From Spirochaetia bacterium (GTDB lineage Bacteria > Spirochaetota > UBA4802 > UBA5550): a stretch of DNA of 64,000 nt. Below, piece by piece: positions 28,547 to 37,238 of this stretch. Every line of letters begins with the position of its first letter. Positions within the stretch are counted from its first letter, which is position 1. Made by a program: the position numbers and the translations under genes. The stretch spans positions 44,091 through 108,090 of the forward strand of contig VFJS01000049.1 in NCBI GenBank assembly GCA_009885955.1, given 5' to 3'. Under the pieces are notes generated by a model. That model ran no database searches, was not told the origin of the DNA, and worked only from the letters and a program-made list of their open reading frames with translations.

Positions 28547-29845
28547 ATGATACGCTATTTAATCAGAAATATCAAATTTTTCATCAAAGACCTTACTAAA
28601 AACATTGCCAGGGCCCTGATATCAAGCTTTGGAATTCTTTTTCTCATGGCATTTCTTGTTCTCTACCTATCCATGAGGCAGTCGGTGAAGCAGTTTATCA
28701 GCGAAAAACTCTTCGGCTCCCTGTCAATTAATGAAATCACCATATCACCCAGGACCGGCTCGGGAAGGGATGTCATCTCCACTGCGGCATCTGCTGAAAA
28801 TACAATCAGGCCATGGGCCGTTCAAAAAATCAGGGCCATGAAGGAGCTGACTTCGGTTTACACCCTCACAAAACTCAACTATGAATCTAAGTTGAATGTG
28901 GACATGCTCGGAAAGATAAAAACACCCCATGCGCCGGTGTTCGGAATGGATACAGGATTCTTCAGCGGTAAAATACCGCGCTGGGAACAGTTCAGGAACA
29001 GGAAAGTTCTGCCGGTCATTGCGCCTAAAATTTCTCTCAAACTTCTGAATAACTATGCCGCGGTGAGGGGGCTCCCGCAATTCACGGAGAACATGCTCAC
29101 CGGTTATCCGGGAGAAATTCAGATCAGGACAACCGGTTACGGTACGGCAAAAAGTGATGAAAAAAAGTATATCATCCAGGCGGAGCTTCATTCCTTCACC
29201 GGGGATGTTGATTTCTACGGCATCCTCCTTCCCAATGAATTCATCTATGATTTTGTAAAAATCCACGGTGGCGACAATAAGGGAGTAGAGGGATTTTCTT
29301 ATATCAAGATCTTTGCAAAAATTAAAGACGCGAAAATACTTCCCGAAATTACTAAAAAAATCAGTGAGATGAACCTGAGCGTTGAATCGCAAAGCGATGT
29401 ATCAAGGAAGATGAACCAGGCCCTTGATGTCATAGACGGGCTTTTCCTCCTCATAGGAATGGTAATTCTGATCCTCACTATCCTTGCCATTTTTAATTCA
29501 TACCTTATCATAGTGCAAAACAGGAGCTACGGATTCTCGCTCAAAAGGGTCATCGGGGTTTCCAAATTCCGCATCGTTTTTAATTTCATCATAGAAGCGG
29601 GCCTCATAGGGGCCCTTTACGGAGTAATCGGTTTTTACGCCGGAGTATATCTTACCAAATACCTGTCGATCAATATTTCCACATGGATTCCGGTTTTACA
29701 GGGTCTGATAATTGAACCTGCAGGCAATGATATGCTCTTCAAGGCAGTCATGATATCCATCATCATATCATCGTCAGCCGCTTTTATCCCGGCGGTCTTC
29801 GCATCAAACATGAATCTGTTCAAGGCGGTGAAAAAAGTTGGATAG
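28547..29845 (+). CDS. ABC transporter permease, MacB/LolC/FtsX type
   Basis: The start is set at the ATG at 28547 (MIRYLIRNIKFFIKDLTKN); the track's start at 28511 is a TTG. The 433-residue protein has one N-terminal membrane helix (about 20-43), a large outside domain of about 220 residues, and three C-terminal helices (FLLIGMVILILTILAIFNSYLII; FIIEAGLIGALYGVIGFYAGVYL; FKAVMISIIISSSAAFIPAVF). This is the FtsX/MacB permease topology, used to move lipoproteins or peptides or to transmit force across the membrane rather than to pump small solutes. The ATPase gene follows after 33 bases. Confidence 0.85.
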   Translation: MIRYLIRNIKFFIKDLTKNIARALISSFGILFLMAFLVLYLSMRQSVKQFISEKLFGSLSINEITISPRTGSGRDVISTAASAENTIRPWAVQKIRAMKELTSVYTLTKLNYESKLNVDMLGKIKTPHAPVFGMDTGFFSGKIPRWEQFRNRKVLPVIAPKISLKLLNNYAAVRGLPQFTENMLTGYPGEIQIRTTGYGTAKSDEKKYIIQAELHSFTGDVDFYGILLPNEFIYDFVKIHGGDNKGVEGFSYIKIFAKIKDAKILPEITKKISEMNLSVESQSDVSRKMNQALDVIDGLFLLIGMVILILTILAIFNSYLIIVQNRSYGFSLKRVIGVSKFRIVFNFIIEAGLIGALYGVIGFYAGVYLTKYLSINISTWIPVLQGLIIEPAGNDMLFKAVMISIIISSSAAFIPAVFASNMNLFKAVKKVG

Positions 29846-29878
29846 CCGTGAAATCATAGGGCTGGAGCATTCAGGATT

Positions 29879-30589
29879 ATGTTAAAAATTGAAAATATCT
29901 GCCTCTCCTTCGGCAAACGTGAAATATTAAAAAATGTTTCGCTCCACGTTAATGAAAAAAAGATAATCATCCTCACAGGAAAATCCGGCGCGGGAAAATC
30001 GACACTTCTCGGGATAATATCGGGGCTGATGAAGCCCGACAGCGGTACAGTATTTTTCAATAACCAGAACATATTCAAATGGAGCGATCTAAAAAGGTCC
30101 AGGTTCAGAAACAGGGGGATGGGATTTGTTTTCCAGTTCTTCAGCCTGTTCCCTGAAATGACTGCCTATGACAACATCCTTTATCCGGCTATATTCAACC
30201 CGTTCACATCAAAGAACATCAAAAAGGAAATTTCGGAACTTGTTGATTTCCTCGGGCTGAGCGGAATCATCCACCAGTATCCATCTACCCTGTCCGGAGG
30301 CGAGAGGCAGCGTGTCGCCATAGCCAGGGCAATAGTCAACAACCCCAAATTCATCCTTGCAGACGAACCTACGGGAAATCTTGACAACGAAACAACACAG
30401 GATATCATCAAACTTTTTATAAGGCTTAAAACTGAGAAAGGGATTTCCACAATAATCGCCACACATGAAAAGAAATTTGTGCGGATAGCCGATGAATCAT
30501 ATAATATCAGCGATGGCAGCCTTACAAGAATAGATGGTAAAAATTACAAAAAAAAATCGGCCACGGAGACACAGAGTCACAGAGTATAG
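29879..30589 (+). CDS. ABC transporter ATP-binding protein, LolD/MacB type
   Basis: All ABC motifs are present: GKSGAGKSTLL (Walker A), FQFFSLFPEMTAYDNI (Q-loop), LSGGERQRVAIARA (signature), FILADEPTGNLD (Walker B and D-loop) and ATHEKKF (H-loop). It pairs with the permease before it. The last nine residues (ATETQSHRV) are read from a dispersed palindromic repeat that begins at 30560, so the natural C terminus has been replaced. This is unlikely to harm the core ATPase. Confidence 0.93.
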   Translation: MLKIENICLSFGKREILKNVSLHVNEKKIIILTGKSGAGKSTLLGIISGLMKPDSGTVFFNNQNIFKWSDLKRSRFRNRGMGFVFQFFSLFPEMTAYDNILYPAIFNPFTSKNIKKEISELVDFLGLSGIIHQYPSTLSGGERQRVAIARAIVNNPKFILADEPTGNLDNETTQDIIKLFIRLKTEKGISTIIATHEKKFVRIADESYNISDGSLTRIDGKNYKKKSATETQSHRV

Positions 30590-30638
30590 TAATATTGATA
30601 ACCATTATTATTTCTCCGTGTCTCTGAGCCTCTGTGGC
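30560..30638. repeat. GCCAC(A/G)GAG palindromic repeat, short copy
   Basis: An imperfect inverted repeat, GCCACGGAGACACAGAG ... CTCTGAGCCTCTGTGGC, spans 79 bp. The same ends border the longer element at 55663-55893. It overlaps the 3' end of the ABC ATPase gene and supplies its stop codon. Confidence 0.65.
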
Positions 30639-30677
30639 AAAATCTTTTAAATTCCTTATAAACGCACTATGGCTCGT

Positions 30678-32756
30678 TTATTTATCCGATATCCTGGAAA
30701 AATCCAGAAGATTTACGAAATTGCTTAATATGTTTTCCAGGAGGTAGAGCCTGTTGTCACGTATCTTCTGGTTACTGTCCATGACAAGGACTTTGTCAAA
30801 AAATCCGTCTATGATATTCTTCCCGTCAATGAGGAGCTTGAAGAGTTCAATATAGCTGCTCGTCTTTATCAGATCGCCTATTTTTCCCTTTCTCTCGTGA
30901 AAAAATGCATGGAGCTCTTTCTCCTCCTTTTCAACAAGAAGTGATTGATCAAACATCAGATTGTAATCACTGTTTTCCTTTCTGAAACCTGAAACGATGT
31001 TGTTCATCCTTTTGAAACCAAGGAGCATTTCAGAAAATTTATCATTCTTCCTGAATTCATTAAGGCTCTTTGCCCTTCTGAACTGCTCCAGATAATCAGT
31101 GTTTCCAACTGAGAGGCAGGCATCGATCTCATCATACTTGAATCCGCATTCAGTGAAATAGGTCTTCACCCTTGCATCAAAAAAATCAATAAGGTTATCG
31201 ACATGGCTTTTCCCATTCTTGTAATTAACCGAGACATGTTCAAGAACCTCCTTGATATTAAGATTAATATCATTCCTGATGAGCATCTCTATGACAGCAC
31301 CGGCCTGCCTCCTGAGAGCATAGGGGTCCTGGGAGCCCCTGGGGATATTGCCCACCGAGTATGATCCGAAAAGATTGTCGAATTTTTCTGCAAGCGATAC
31401 AACGATTGAAACCCTGCTGTCCGGAAGCGGGTCCTCCTGTGACCTGGGACGGTAATGCTCTTCTATGGCATCGGAGACCTGGCTGTTTTCACCGTCAAGC
31501 TGCGCATAGATCCTGCCTATCTTTCCCTGGAGTGACGGAAACTCAAAGACCATGGCAGTGTTCAGATCGGCTTTTGACAGATGTACCGCCCTCTCAATAT
31601 TATCCTTTTCTTTCTCTTCAATGGTAAGCCTGTCCGAAATGAACCTGGCGATAAATCCCATCCTCTCCACCTTGTCATGGATGGTTCCGAGCTCCTTATG
31701 AAACATCACGTTCTTCAGGGACTCGACCCGTTCATGGAGCTTCAGTTTCCTGTCTTCCCGGTAAAAGAACCCCGCATCATTGAACCTTGCGGTGATAACT
31801 CTGACGTTCCCAACCCTGACATTATCGTTCACCGGGTTGTTTGATGTAACAAGGAAGCGGGATGTGAGTTTCCCGTTTTTATCGAGTACGGAAAAATATT
31901 TCTGGTGCTCCTTCATCTCCGCGATGAGGACAACATCGGGAATCTCGAGAAAATCCCTGTTGAATTCACATACGGCAATATAGGGGTATTCCACAAGAAA
32001 TGTCACAATGTCAAGGAGAGCCTCATCTTCATTGAGTACTCCTCCTGCTTTAACGGCAGCCGAAATAAGCTCTTTGCGGATTAACTCTTTCCTCTCATGG
32101 TGGTTGATGATGACACCGTTATTCAAAAGAACTTTTTCGTAATCAGATATTCTGGTAACCTCGAACATACCGTCGTGCTGTATATAGTGGCCCCTGGTTT
32201 TATCCGATGAATTGATACCGTCCATCTCAAAGTCGACAAGCCGGTCGTTGAAAAGCAGAAGGAAATAGGAAATGGGCCTGGGAAAATATACTTTTTTATC
32301 GCTCCATTTCATCTGCTTCGGAAATTTAAGATTTTCAATGATATGTTTGATAATGACCGGTATGATTTTCTCTGTTTTCCCCGATTCAAGTTTTTTAGCA
32401 GCATAGATATAAGCGCCCTTCTCAGAATCTTTGGTGAAAACATCAGCCATGGTGATGCTGTTTCCCTTGAGAAAACCATCCAGTGCTTTTGTCGGCTGCC
32501 CGCCGGCATCATATGCGGCCTTTACCGAAGGCCCCCTTACCTCTACCTGTTCCGAGCGCTGGCTCTCTGCCATTCCCGATGCCATGAATGCGATTCTCCG
32601 CGGCGTGGCATAAACTTCAATATCGGCAAAATCAATCCTGCTCTCCTCGAGCTTCTGTCTTAAAATTTTTTTTATGGACTCAATGGCAGCAGGAAAATAT
32701 CCCGCAGGGATCTCCTCGGTTCCAATTTCACAGAGAAAGTTTGAATCTTTCAGCAT
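30678..32756 (-). CDS. glyS: Glycine-tRNA ligase, beta subunit
   Basis: The protein starts with NFLCEIGTEEIPAGYFPAA and continues with VYATPRRIAF, EVRGP, PISYFLLLFNDRLVDF, GRIYAQLDGE and DPYALRRQAGAVIEML, all typical of the bacterial alpha2beta2 enzyme's GlyS subunit, which recognises the tRNA. The start is moved to the ATG at 32756 (GGAG 6 bases before it), because the track's 32792 is a TTG; this gives 693 residues. The alpha subunit gene glyQ is not adjacent and must lie elsewhere, which differs from the usual glyQS operon. Confidence 0.95.
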   Translation of the reverse strand: MLKDSNFLCEIGTEEIPAGYFPAAIESIKKILRQKLEESRIDFADIEVYATPRRIAFMASGMAESQRSEQVEVRGPSVKAAYDAGGQPTKALDGFLKGNSITMADVFTKDSEKGAYIYAAKKLESGKTEKIIPVIIKHIIENLKFPKQMKWSDKKVYFPRPISYFLLLFNDRLVDFEMDGINSSDKTRGHYIQHDGMFEVTRISDYEKVLLNNGVIINHHERKELIRKELISAAVKAGGVLNEDEALLDIVTFLVEYPYIAVCEFNRDFLEIPDVVLIAEMKEHQKYFSVLDKNGKLTSRFLVTSNNPVNDNVRVGNVRVITARFNDAGFFYREDRKLKLHERVESLKNVMFHKELGTIHDKVERMGFIARFISDRLTIEEKEKDNIERAVHLSKADLNTAMVFEFPSLQGKIGRIYAQLDGENSQVSDAIEEHYRPRSQEDPLPDSRVSIVVSLAEKFDNLFGSYSVGNIPRGSQDPYALRRQAGAVIEMLIRNDINLNIKEVLEHVSVNYKNGKSHVDNLIDFFDARVKTYFTECGFKYDEIDACLSVGNTDYLEQFRRAKSLNEFRKNDKFSEMLLGFKRMNNIVSGFRKENSDYNLMFDQSLLVEKEEKELHAFFHERKGKIGDLIKTSSYIELFKLLIDGKNIIDGFFDKVLVMDSNQKIRDNRLYLLENILSNFVNLLDFSRISDK

Positions 32757-33183
32757 TTCAGGCTCCGGCACTTGTTTGAATTTTAAATGCAATAGTTGAA
32801 TGTAACTGATTTTTATTCAAATAAAATTCTGTTGTTTAGATGAAATTTATGGATCAAATTCTAAATACTTTTCATCTGTTTCCCCAATAATATTCATAGC
32901 TGACGTTCCGGAATTCCCACTACCCTGTCACCCGGGAACTGCCGTCTGCCGGAAAAGATGAAAAAAGGGGATTAGGGGATAGTCGAGATAGGGGGGATAA
33001 AAAAAAATATTTTTGGAATCCTGCTAATGAAAATGTATCTGTATTGGGACTTTGACTTTTACCTAAATTTGTGAAAGGGAGACTGGTTTAGAAAAAATGT
33101 TAAGGAAACAGGGAAAACAAAATAAAATTCCCATATCATCATGAAATAAAATGATTCAATAAAACAACAATTTTAGAAGAATC
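32757..33183. other. Intergenic stretch with a partial dispersed repeat
   Basis: I see no gene here. It holds a G-rich run (GGGGATTAGGGGATAG ... GGGGGGATAAAA) that resembles one near 60005, and at 33065-33110 a diverged partial copy of the repeat found at 33759 and 34871. Confidence 0.5.
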
Positions 33184-33423
33184 TCATTCATAAACATCTT
33201 TCCGGTGACCTATTTTCAATATTGTAATTATTCTTCTTTTGGTATCAATGTCAAATAGTATCCGAAAATCACCGGAACGAAGCCTGTAGTCTGCAACAGG
33301 ATGCCGGATTAGTTTCTTAATATTTACTATATCAGGAAAATCAGTCAGTGATACAATATCATTTTTAATATCAGGGAGAGCAGATTTATCAAAATTCTTT
33401 AGGTTTAAGGACTGACCGGACAA
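33184..33423 (-). CDS. RelE-family toxin
   Basis: The C-terminal half is diagnostic: ADYRLRSGDFRILFDIDTKRRIITILKIGHRKDVY, as in RelE/ParE mRNA-interferase-type toxins, with the late Arg, His and Tyr in place. The reading frame begins 8 bases after the end of the antitoxin gene. No ATG is present; the TTG at 33423 is the only near start, which makes the toxin slightly short (79 residues). Low translation from TTG could matter for toxicity, given that the antitoxin is interrupted. Confidence 0.75.
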   Translation of the reverse strand: MSGQSLNLKNFDKSALPDIKNDIVSLTDFPDIVNIKKLIRHPVADYRLRSGDFRILFDIDTKRRIITILKIGHRKDVYE

Positions 33424-33431
33424 ATTGTATT

Positions 33432-33644
33432 CTAAAGTTTAGCTTTTTTCCAGAACTCATCATTGGTTAAAATTTTGCCCGATTTTTTTTCTTTCCTGCG
33501 CTCATCAATATCCTATTTCAAGGCTGAAAGTTTATCATCTTTTTTAAGCAGGCGGGCGTATCTTTCCAGCTCCTTCTGTTTTTCAGGATCTAGCTGGCTG
33601 TATATTTTAATAAATCTCTCCGATTGATGTCCGGGACTTTGCAT
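33432..33644 (-). pseudogene. Antitoxin of the RelE pair, interrupted by an in-frame TAG
   Basis: From the ATG at 33644 (AAGG upstream) the frame reads MQSPGHQSERFIKIYSQLD ... LLKKDDKLSALK, then TAG at 33515-33513, then continues without frame change as DIDERRKEKKSGKILTNDEFWKKAKL to a second TAG at 33432. The part after the first stop is clearly coding and looks like the toxin-binding tail of a small antitoxin. The total would be about 70 residues, a normal size. A single base change (CAG to TAG) would explain it. The track shows only the first part, with an unlikely upstream extension. Confidence 0.65.
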
Positions 33645-34020
33645 AGGATACCTTTTTTTTTCAATTATTTTACGATTATTACATTTAACGGATAACATTT
33701 CATGAGTCAAGAAAATAATTATATTATTTTCTCCATGCAGCAATTTAAGCATATGGGAGATTGATTGAGAAAAAAAAGTTGAATGGGCGGGGTAAATAAA
33801 AAGATAAAATATACTCCACCGGAACCTTCAGTGCCCCGGCAAAGCAGAAAATATTTTCAACCAGTTAGCATGCTTCTATCTGATCATGCTGCATACCTGA
33901 CGTTTCCGGCTTCCTGATCAATAGAAAACAGCGCATGAAAGGTGATTTCGCCGCTGCCTGAATAACGGTTTACACTTCATTGAGCAAACGAACATGCAAT
34001 TTTCCAATTAATCTAAAAAA
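33645..34020. other. Intergenic region holding one dispersed repeat copy
   Basis: Apart from the repeat copy at 33759-33833 I find nothing here. The track's extension of the antitoxin frame to 33752 has no ribosome site. Confidence 0.45.
33759..33833. repeat. Dispersed intergenic repeat, copy 1
   Basis: It starts GATTGATTGAGAA and ends CCGGAACCTTCAGTG; about 75 bp. It matches 34871-34942 closely at both ends, with small length differences in the middle. Confidence 0.6.
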
Positions 34021-34407
34021 TTACATGTCAAAAGGATTTATAATTTCCACACCAACACCGGTAAAATCATAAACATTCGCAGTTACCAGGATTAAACGAT
34101 AAATTTTAGCGGTTGCCGTAATAATGGCATCAGGAATTTTAATCGAATATTTTTGTCTGATTGATATTGTTTCTTCAGCTATTTTATTATCAAGATCCAG
34201 CACATTTCCGATATCTATAAATTCCCTGGCGCTTTTATTTTGACGATCATTTCCCCGATAACCCGCCCAGCCCAGGTATTCAATCTTTGACACTATCGAT
34301 ATATTAAAACTTTCTTTGAACATTTCTTCAATGACCGGCTTTTCATTAAGCATTCCATTAGAATAATAAATCAATACATTAGTATCTAAAAGATATTTAT
34401 CTTCCAT
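34021..34407 (-). CDS. PIN-domain (VapC-like) toxin
   Basis: The protein starts MEDKYLLDTNVLIYYSNG, with the first PIN aspartate in LDTNV. It continues with SIVSKIEYLGW (Glu of the second motif) and KIPDAIITATAKIYRLILVTANVYDF, giving the third and fourth acidic positions. Such proteins are Mg-dependent RNases. The start at 34407 (GGGAG 4 bases before it) is preferred to the track's 34422. It overlaps the antitoxin stop by 11 bases. The active-site set looks complete. Confidence 0.85.
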   Translation of the reverse strand: MEDKYLLDTNVLIYYSNGMLNEKPVIEEMFKESFNISIVSKIEYLGWAGYRGNDRQNKSAREFIDIGNVLDLDNKIAEETISIRQKYSIKIPDAIITATAKIYRLILVTANVYDFTGVGVEIINPFDM

Positions 34408-34615
34408 TCCGCTCCCATTCATCTCTGATGATCATGAGATCACGATCTATTTCATCCTTTGAAATATGAAAAATATCAGAATATTTTCGCGGATCAATTT
34501 TTTTCCTTTGAGGCAATGAAATAATTACTTCCAGTTCCTTATGTTCAAATTCATGGGGAATTGGAACAATCTGCTTTAATTTATCTGCCTGTATCAAAAT
34601 CTTATATTTATTCAT
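34397..34615 (-). CDS. Antitoxin partner of the PIN toxin
   Basis: The 72-residue product (MNKYKILIQADKLKQIVPIPHEFEHKELEVIISLP ... SKDEIDRDLMIIRDEWERNG) has an N-terminal beta-rich part and a charged helical tail, as expected for a VapB-like antitoxin. Position just before a PIN toxin and the 11-base overlap support the call. A small inverted repeat TCACTTTGTGA (34624-34634) lies in the leader and could be its operator. Confidence 0.7.
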   Translation of the reverse strand: MNKYKILIQADKLKQIVPIPHEFEHKELEVIISLPQRKKIDPRKYSDIFHISKDEIDRDLMIIRDEWERNGR

Positions 34616-34936
34616 TTTTTATCTCACTTTGTGACATTTATAAATGAATAATCCATAATAATCAAACATTTTTTTATCATATTTCAAATATGAAACATGA
34701 TACAAGGCGACCATCTTTTAGTTTATTTAAAAAAGGGGTGGAACACTCTGTAGTCATAAATCCCCTCTCTCATGAATACAAAATAGGGCAAAGGCTGATT
34801 AACTTCTTTGAGCGTAATGTCTTCAATAAAACTCAGATCCTGAGTCTTATGCATAAATTTGTGAATGGAAGATTGATTGAGAAGAAAGGTTAAGGCAGGG
34901 TAAATTATTGGATAAAAATCTACCCCGCCGGAACCT
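34616..34936. other. Intergenic stretch before the PIN pair
   Basis: The two track ORFs here (34690 plus, 34723 minus) mirror each other and read into the dispersed repeat, so I do not accept either. Only the repeat copy at 34871-34942 and the small inverted repeat at 34624 are notable. Confidence 0.4.
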
Positions 34937-34942
34937 TCAGTG
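34871..34942. repeat. Dispersed intergenic repeat, copy 2
   Basis: It starts GATTGATTGAGAA and ends CCGGAACCTTCAGTG, as does copy 1. Its last bases supply the stop codon of the NHL-repeat gene, so the repeat edge coincides with a gene truncation. A diverged partial copy lies at 33065-33110. Confidence 0.6.
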
Positions 34943-35707
34943 AGTGATTTTTCTGATTTTATTATTAACAGTATCAGCAACATAAACATTGCCGGTAGAA
35001 TCTACTGCTACTCCAACTGGACTGTAAAAAGAAGCAGCAGTGCCTGTGCCATCTGCACTTCCGGCAGTTCCAGAACCGGCAAATGTAGTGACAACACCTG
35101 CTGTCGTGATCTTTCTAATTTGATTATTAACACTATCAGCAACATAAACATTACCGGTTGAATCTACTGTAACTCCATATGGTCTGTTAAAAAAAGCAGC
35201 AGTGCCTGTGTCATTTATGCTTCCTGCAATTCCTGAGCCAGCAAACGTGGTGACAATTCCAGCAGGAGTGATTTTTCTGATTTTATGATTATATCTTTCA
35301 GCAACATAAACATTGCCGGTAGAATCTACTGCTACTCCAACTGGACTGTAAAAAGATGAAGCAGTGCCTGTGCCATCTGTACTTCCGACAGTTCCGGAAC
35401 CGGCAAATGTAGTGACAACTCCAGCAGGAGTGATTTTTCTAATTATATTATTACTAGTATCAGCAACATAAACATTGCCGAAAGAATCTACTGTAACTCC
35501 ATTTGGATTGTTAAAAGTAGAAGCAGTACCTGTGCCATCTATGCTTCCTATAGTTCCAAAACCTGCAAAGGTGGTGACATGAACAAGGCTATTATAGATA
35601 CTCTTCTGATCATAGGGATTATCCCTCGGAGCTTCATCCAATGCCTGGTCACAGGACAGGGATGTTAAAATAAAAATTGAACAAATAAGTGCATATATTT
35701 TTTTCAT
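34937..35707 (-). CDS. NHL-repeat lipoprotein, probably truncated
   Basis: A signal peptide with lipobox (MKKIYALICSIFILTSLSC) marks a lipoprotein. Then follow four near-identical units of about 55 residues, each with TTFAGSG, DGTGTA, PxGVxVDSxGNVYVAD and NxxIRKIT, typical blades of an NHL beta-propeller. Full propellers need about six blades, and the fourth ends abruptly at IRKITH where the dispersed repeat begins, so the 3' end has probably been lost. The units are also near-identical in DNA, so unequal recombination could change blade number. It is likely anchored on the outer membrane or surface. Function is unknown. Confidence 0.82.
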   Translation of the reverse strand: MKKIYALICSIFILTSLSCDQALDEAPRDNPYDQKSIYNSLVHVTTFAGFGTIGSIDGTGTASTFNNPNGVTVDSFGNVYVADTSNNIIRKITPAGVVTTFAGSGTVGSTDGTGTASSFYSPVGVAVDSTGNVYVAERYNHKIRKITPAGIVTTFAGSGIAGSINDTGTAAFFNRPYGVTVDSTGNVYVADSVNNQIRKITTAGVVTTFAGSGTAGSADGTGTAASFYSPVGVAVDSTGNVYVADTVNNKIRKITH

Positions 35708-35831
35708 TCAAAAACTCCGGTGAACGTACATTTTTTTATAAAATACAAATTGTATTACTGGTTGATAATTTAATTTTCTCCCCTCTCCTATATCCCCCCT
35801 TGATGGGTGATTATTGGGGCAGGTCAATTAC

Positions 35832-36722
35832 TCAGAACCTCATCAACATCCCGCAGCCGAAAAAGTTCCTGTCACTATTCCTCTGCCCCGGCATGGAATA
35901 GCCTGAGAAGATGAGGGGGATGATTTCATTTTTTTTATATTCCAGTGATGCGCCCGCTGCCGGGGCGTAGGCAAAGTACCGGTAGAAAAAATATCCCGAG
36001 GTCAGTAATGATGCTGCACCGATCCCGTAGGAGATGTTCCGGTAAAGGGAGAATTTGTCGGAATCCTTCTTCTGCGCGTCCATCTTGTCGCCAAGGGCCG
36101 TGGCCTGGGCTGAATTCGTGGAGGTCTTGTAGAGGGCAGAGGTCTTGCTGTAGTCCGAATTCACCGCGGCAACTTTCATGTTGTAGTAGTATCCCCCGCC
36201 GAAGGAGAGGAGGGAAAATCCCGTAAATCCAAAAGCAGGGAATGTATAAGGATTGGATGATTTTAACTCAGCGGGAGTTTCATCCTGCTTTTTCTTCTTT
36301 TCAACTTTCACGGTGTTCGTATCACCGGAGCCTATCCTTGCAGTCAGGTCCCTGGTAAAGGCGATGACCGCAGTGTATATCTCCTTCTGAGAATCGGCCA
36401 CCCCCTTCTCGCTGAAATCCACTGCGCCGCTCTGCACATCAACAATCCTGCCGGTTATGATTTTCTTCCCCTGCATGTTCATGACAGTGCCTATGAGCAT
36501 TTTATTGGCGCTTAAAATTTTGCCCAGCTCCACGGCGCACGATATGTCAGTGCAGCCGCTCTGCTGGAGCCCCTGTTCCTTCAGGATGTTCCCCATCTGC
36601 ACCCTTTCAATGATAATGAAACTTCCGGAGTTTGCCATCTCGTTTCTAATGAGTTCGGAGACCATTTCTGCATCGGCCTTTGAAATTTCCTTGGGCTGGA
36701 AGTCCATAATGGCTATGCGCAT
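35832..36722 (-). CDS. CsgG/HfaB-like exported protein; frame set by an upstream CT repeat
   Basis: The N-terminal 150 residues (MRIAIMDFQPKEISKADAEMVSELIRNEM ... GSFIIIERVQMGNILKEQGLQQSGC) resemble the CsgG-type domain seen in envelope proteins that assemble around curli or holdfast secretion. The rest has glycine-rich hydrophobic stretches (FTGFSLLSFGGGYYYN, GIGAASLLTSGYFFYRY). As given, the frame starts inside the domain. Just upstream, an ATG at 36808 with AAGGA before it reads MARGF, then a (CT)13 run in the wrong frame. With 12 or 15 units it would encode MARGFSLSLSL..LIVLLISFSFSYSA joined to EKMRIA, a full signal peptide. The gene is thus either phase-off, broken or misassembled. The true start is probably 36808. 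Confidence 0.72.
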   Translation of the reverse strand: MRIAIMDFQPKEISKADAEMVSELIRNEMANSGSFIIIERVQMGNILKEQGLQQSGCTDISCAVELGKILSANKMLIGTVMNMQGKKIITGRIVDVQSGAVDFSEKGVADSQKEIYTAVIAFTRDLTARIGSGDTNTVKVEKKKKQDETPAELKSSNPYTFPAFGFTGFSLLSFGGGYYYNMKVAAVNSDYSKTSALYKTSTNSAQATALGDKMDAQKKDSDKFSLYRNISYGIGAASLLTSGYFFYRYFAYAPAAGASLEYKKNEIIPLIFSGYSMPGQRNSDRNFFGCGMLMRF

Positions 36723-36764
36723 CTTTTCAGCGGAATAGGAAAAACTAAATGAAATTAGTAGAAC

Positions 36765-36795
<31 letters not shown>

Positions 36796-36995
36796 ATCCT
36801 CTTGCCATAAATAAATCCTTAATTTGTGTTTGCTGGATTGCTTGCTTGCTTAAATCTAACATAGAAATAGGATAGGATTTGTCAATAATTTAATAAAATA
36901 TTTCTAATTTTGTACACTTTTTTTTACTGTAACTTCCCATGAAAAAATTCATAATAAGGATTGCAAATAAATATAAGATTAATTAAATTACAGAA

Positions 36996-37238
36996 ATGAG
37001 CCCTTCAATATTCAGAGAAAAAGGTTATCGGTTTTACTTTCTTTCGAATGAAGAGGATCGCATGCATATCCATGTTACCTGTGAATATGGTGAGGCAAAA
37101 TACTGGATAGAACCAATAATTTCTTTAGCTGTCTATCATGGTTTAAATTCAAAAAAATTGAGGGAAATTCAAAAGATTGTAGAGGACCATCAGGATGAAA
37201 TCATTAAAGCATGGAAAATCCATTTTAATAAGCGTTGA
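36996..37238 (+). CDS. DUF4160 protein
   Basis: The 80-residue product has the DUF4160 pattern: MSPSIFREKGYRFYFLSNEEDRMHIHVTCEYGEAKYWIEP ... HGLNSKKLREIQKIVEDHQDEIIKAWKIHF. The HIHV core and the closing W..HF are typical. Function is unknown, but DUF4160 and DUF2442 genes are commonly paired, as here, and have been suspected of toxin-antitoxin behaviour. It overlaps the DUF2442 gene by 44 bases. Confidence 0.85.
   Translation: MSPSIFREKGYRFYFLSNEEDRMHIHVTCEYGEAKYWIEPIISLAVYHGLNSKKLREIQKIVEDHQDEIIKAWKIHFNKR

Noticed and set aside
34723-34989. Track ORF of 88 aa (minus)
   Set aside because: It overlaps the NHL gene's 3' end in another frame, crosses the dispersed repeat and has no family resemblance.
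34937-35600. Regular DNA repeats that could suggest a CRISPR array
   Set aside because: The period is about 168 bases and in frame; they encode NHL blades, not short repeats with unique spacers.
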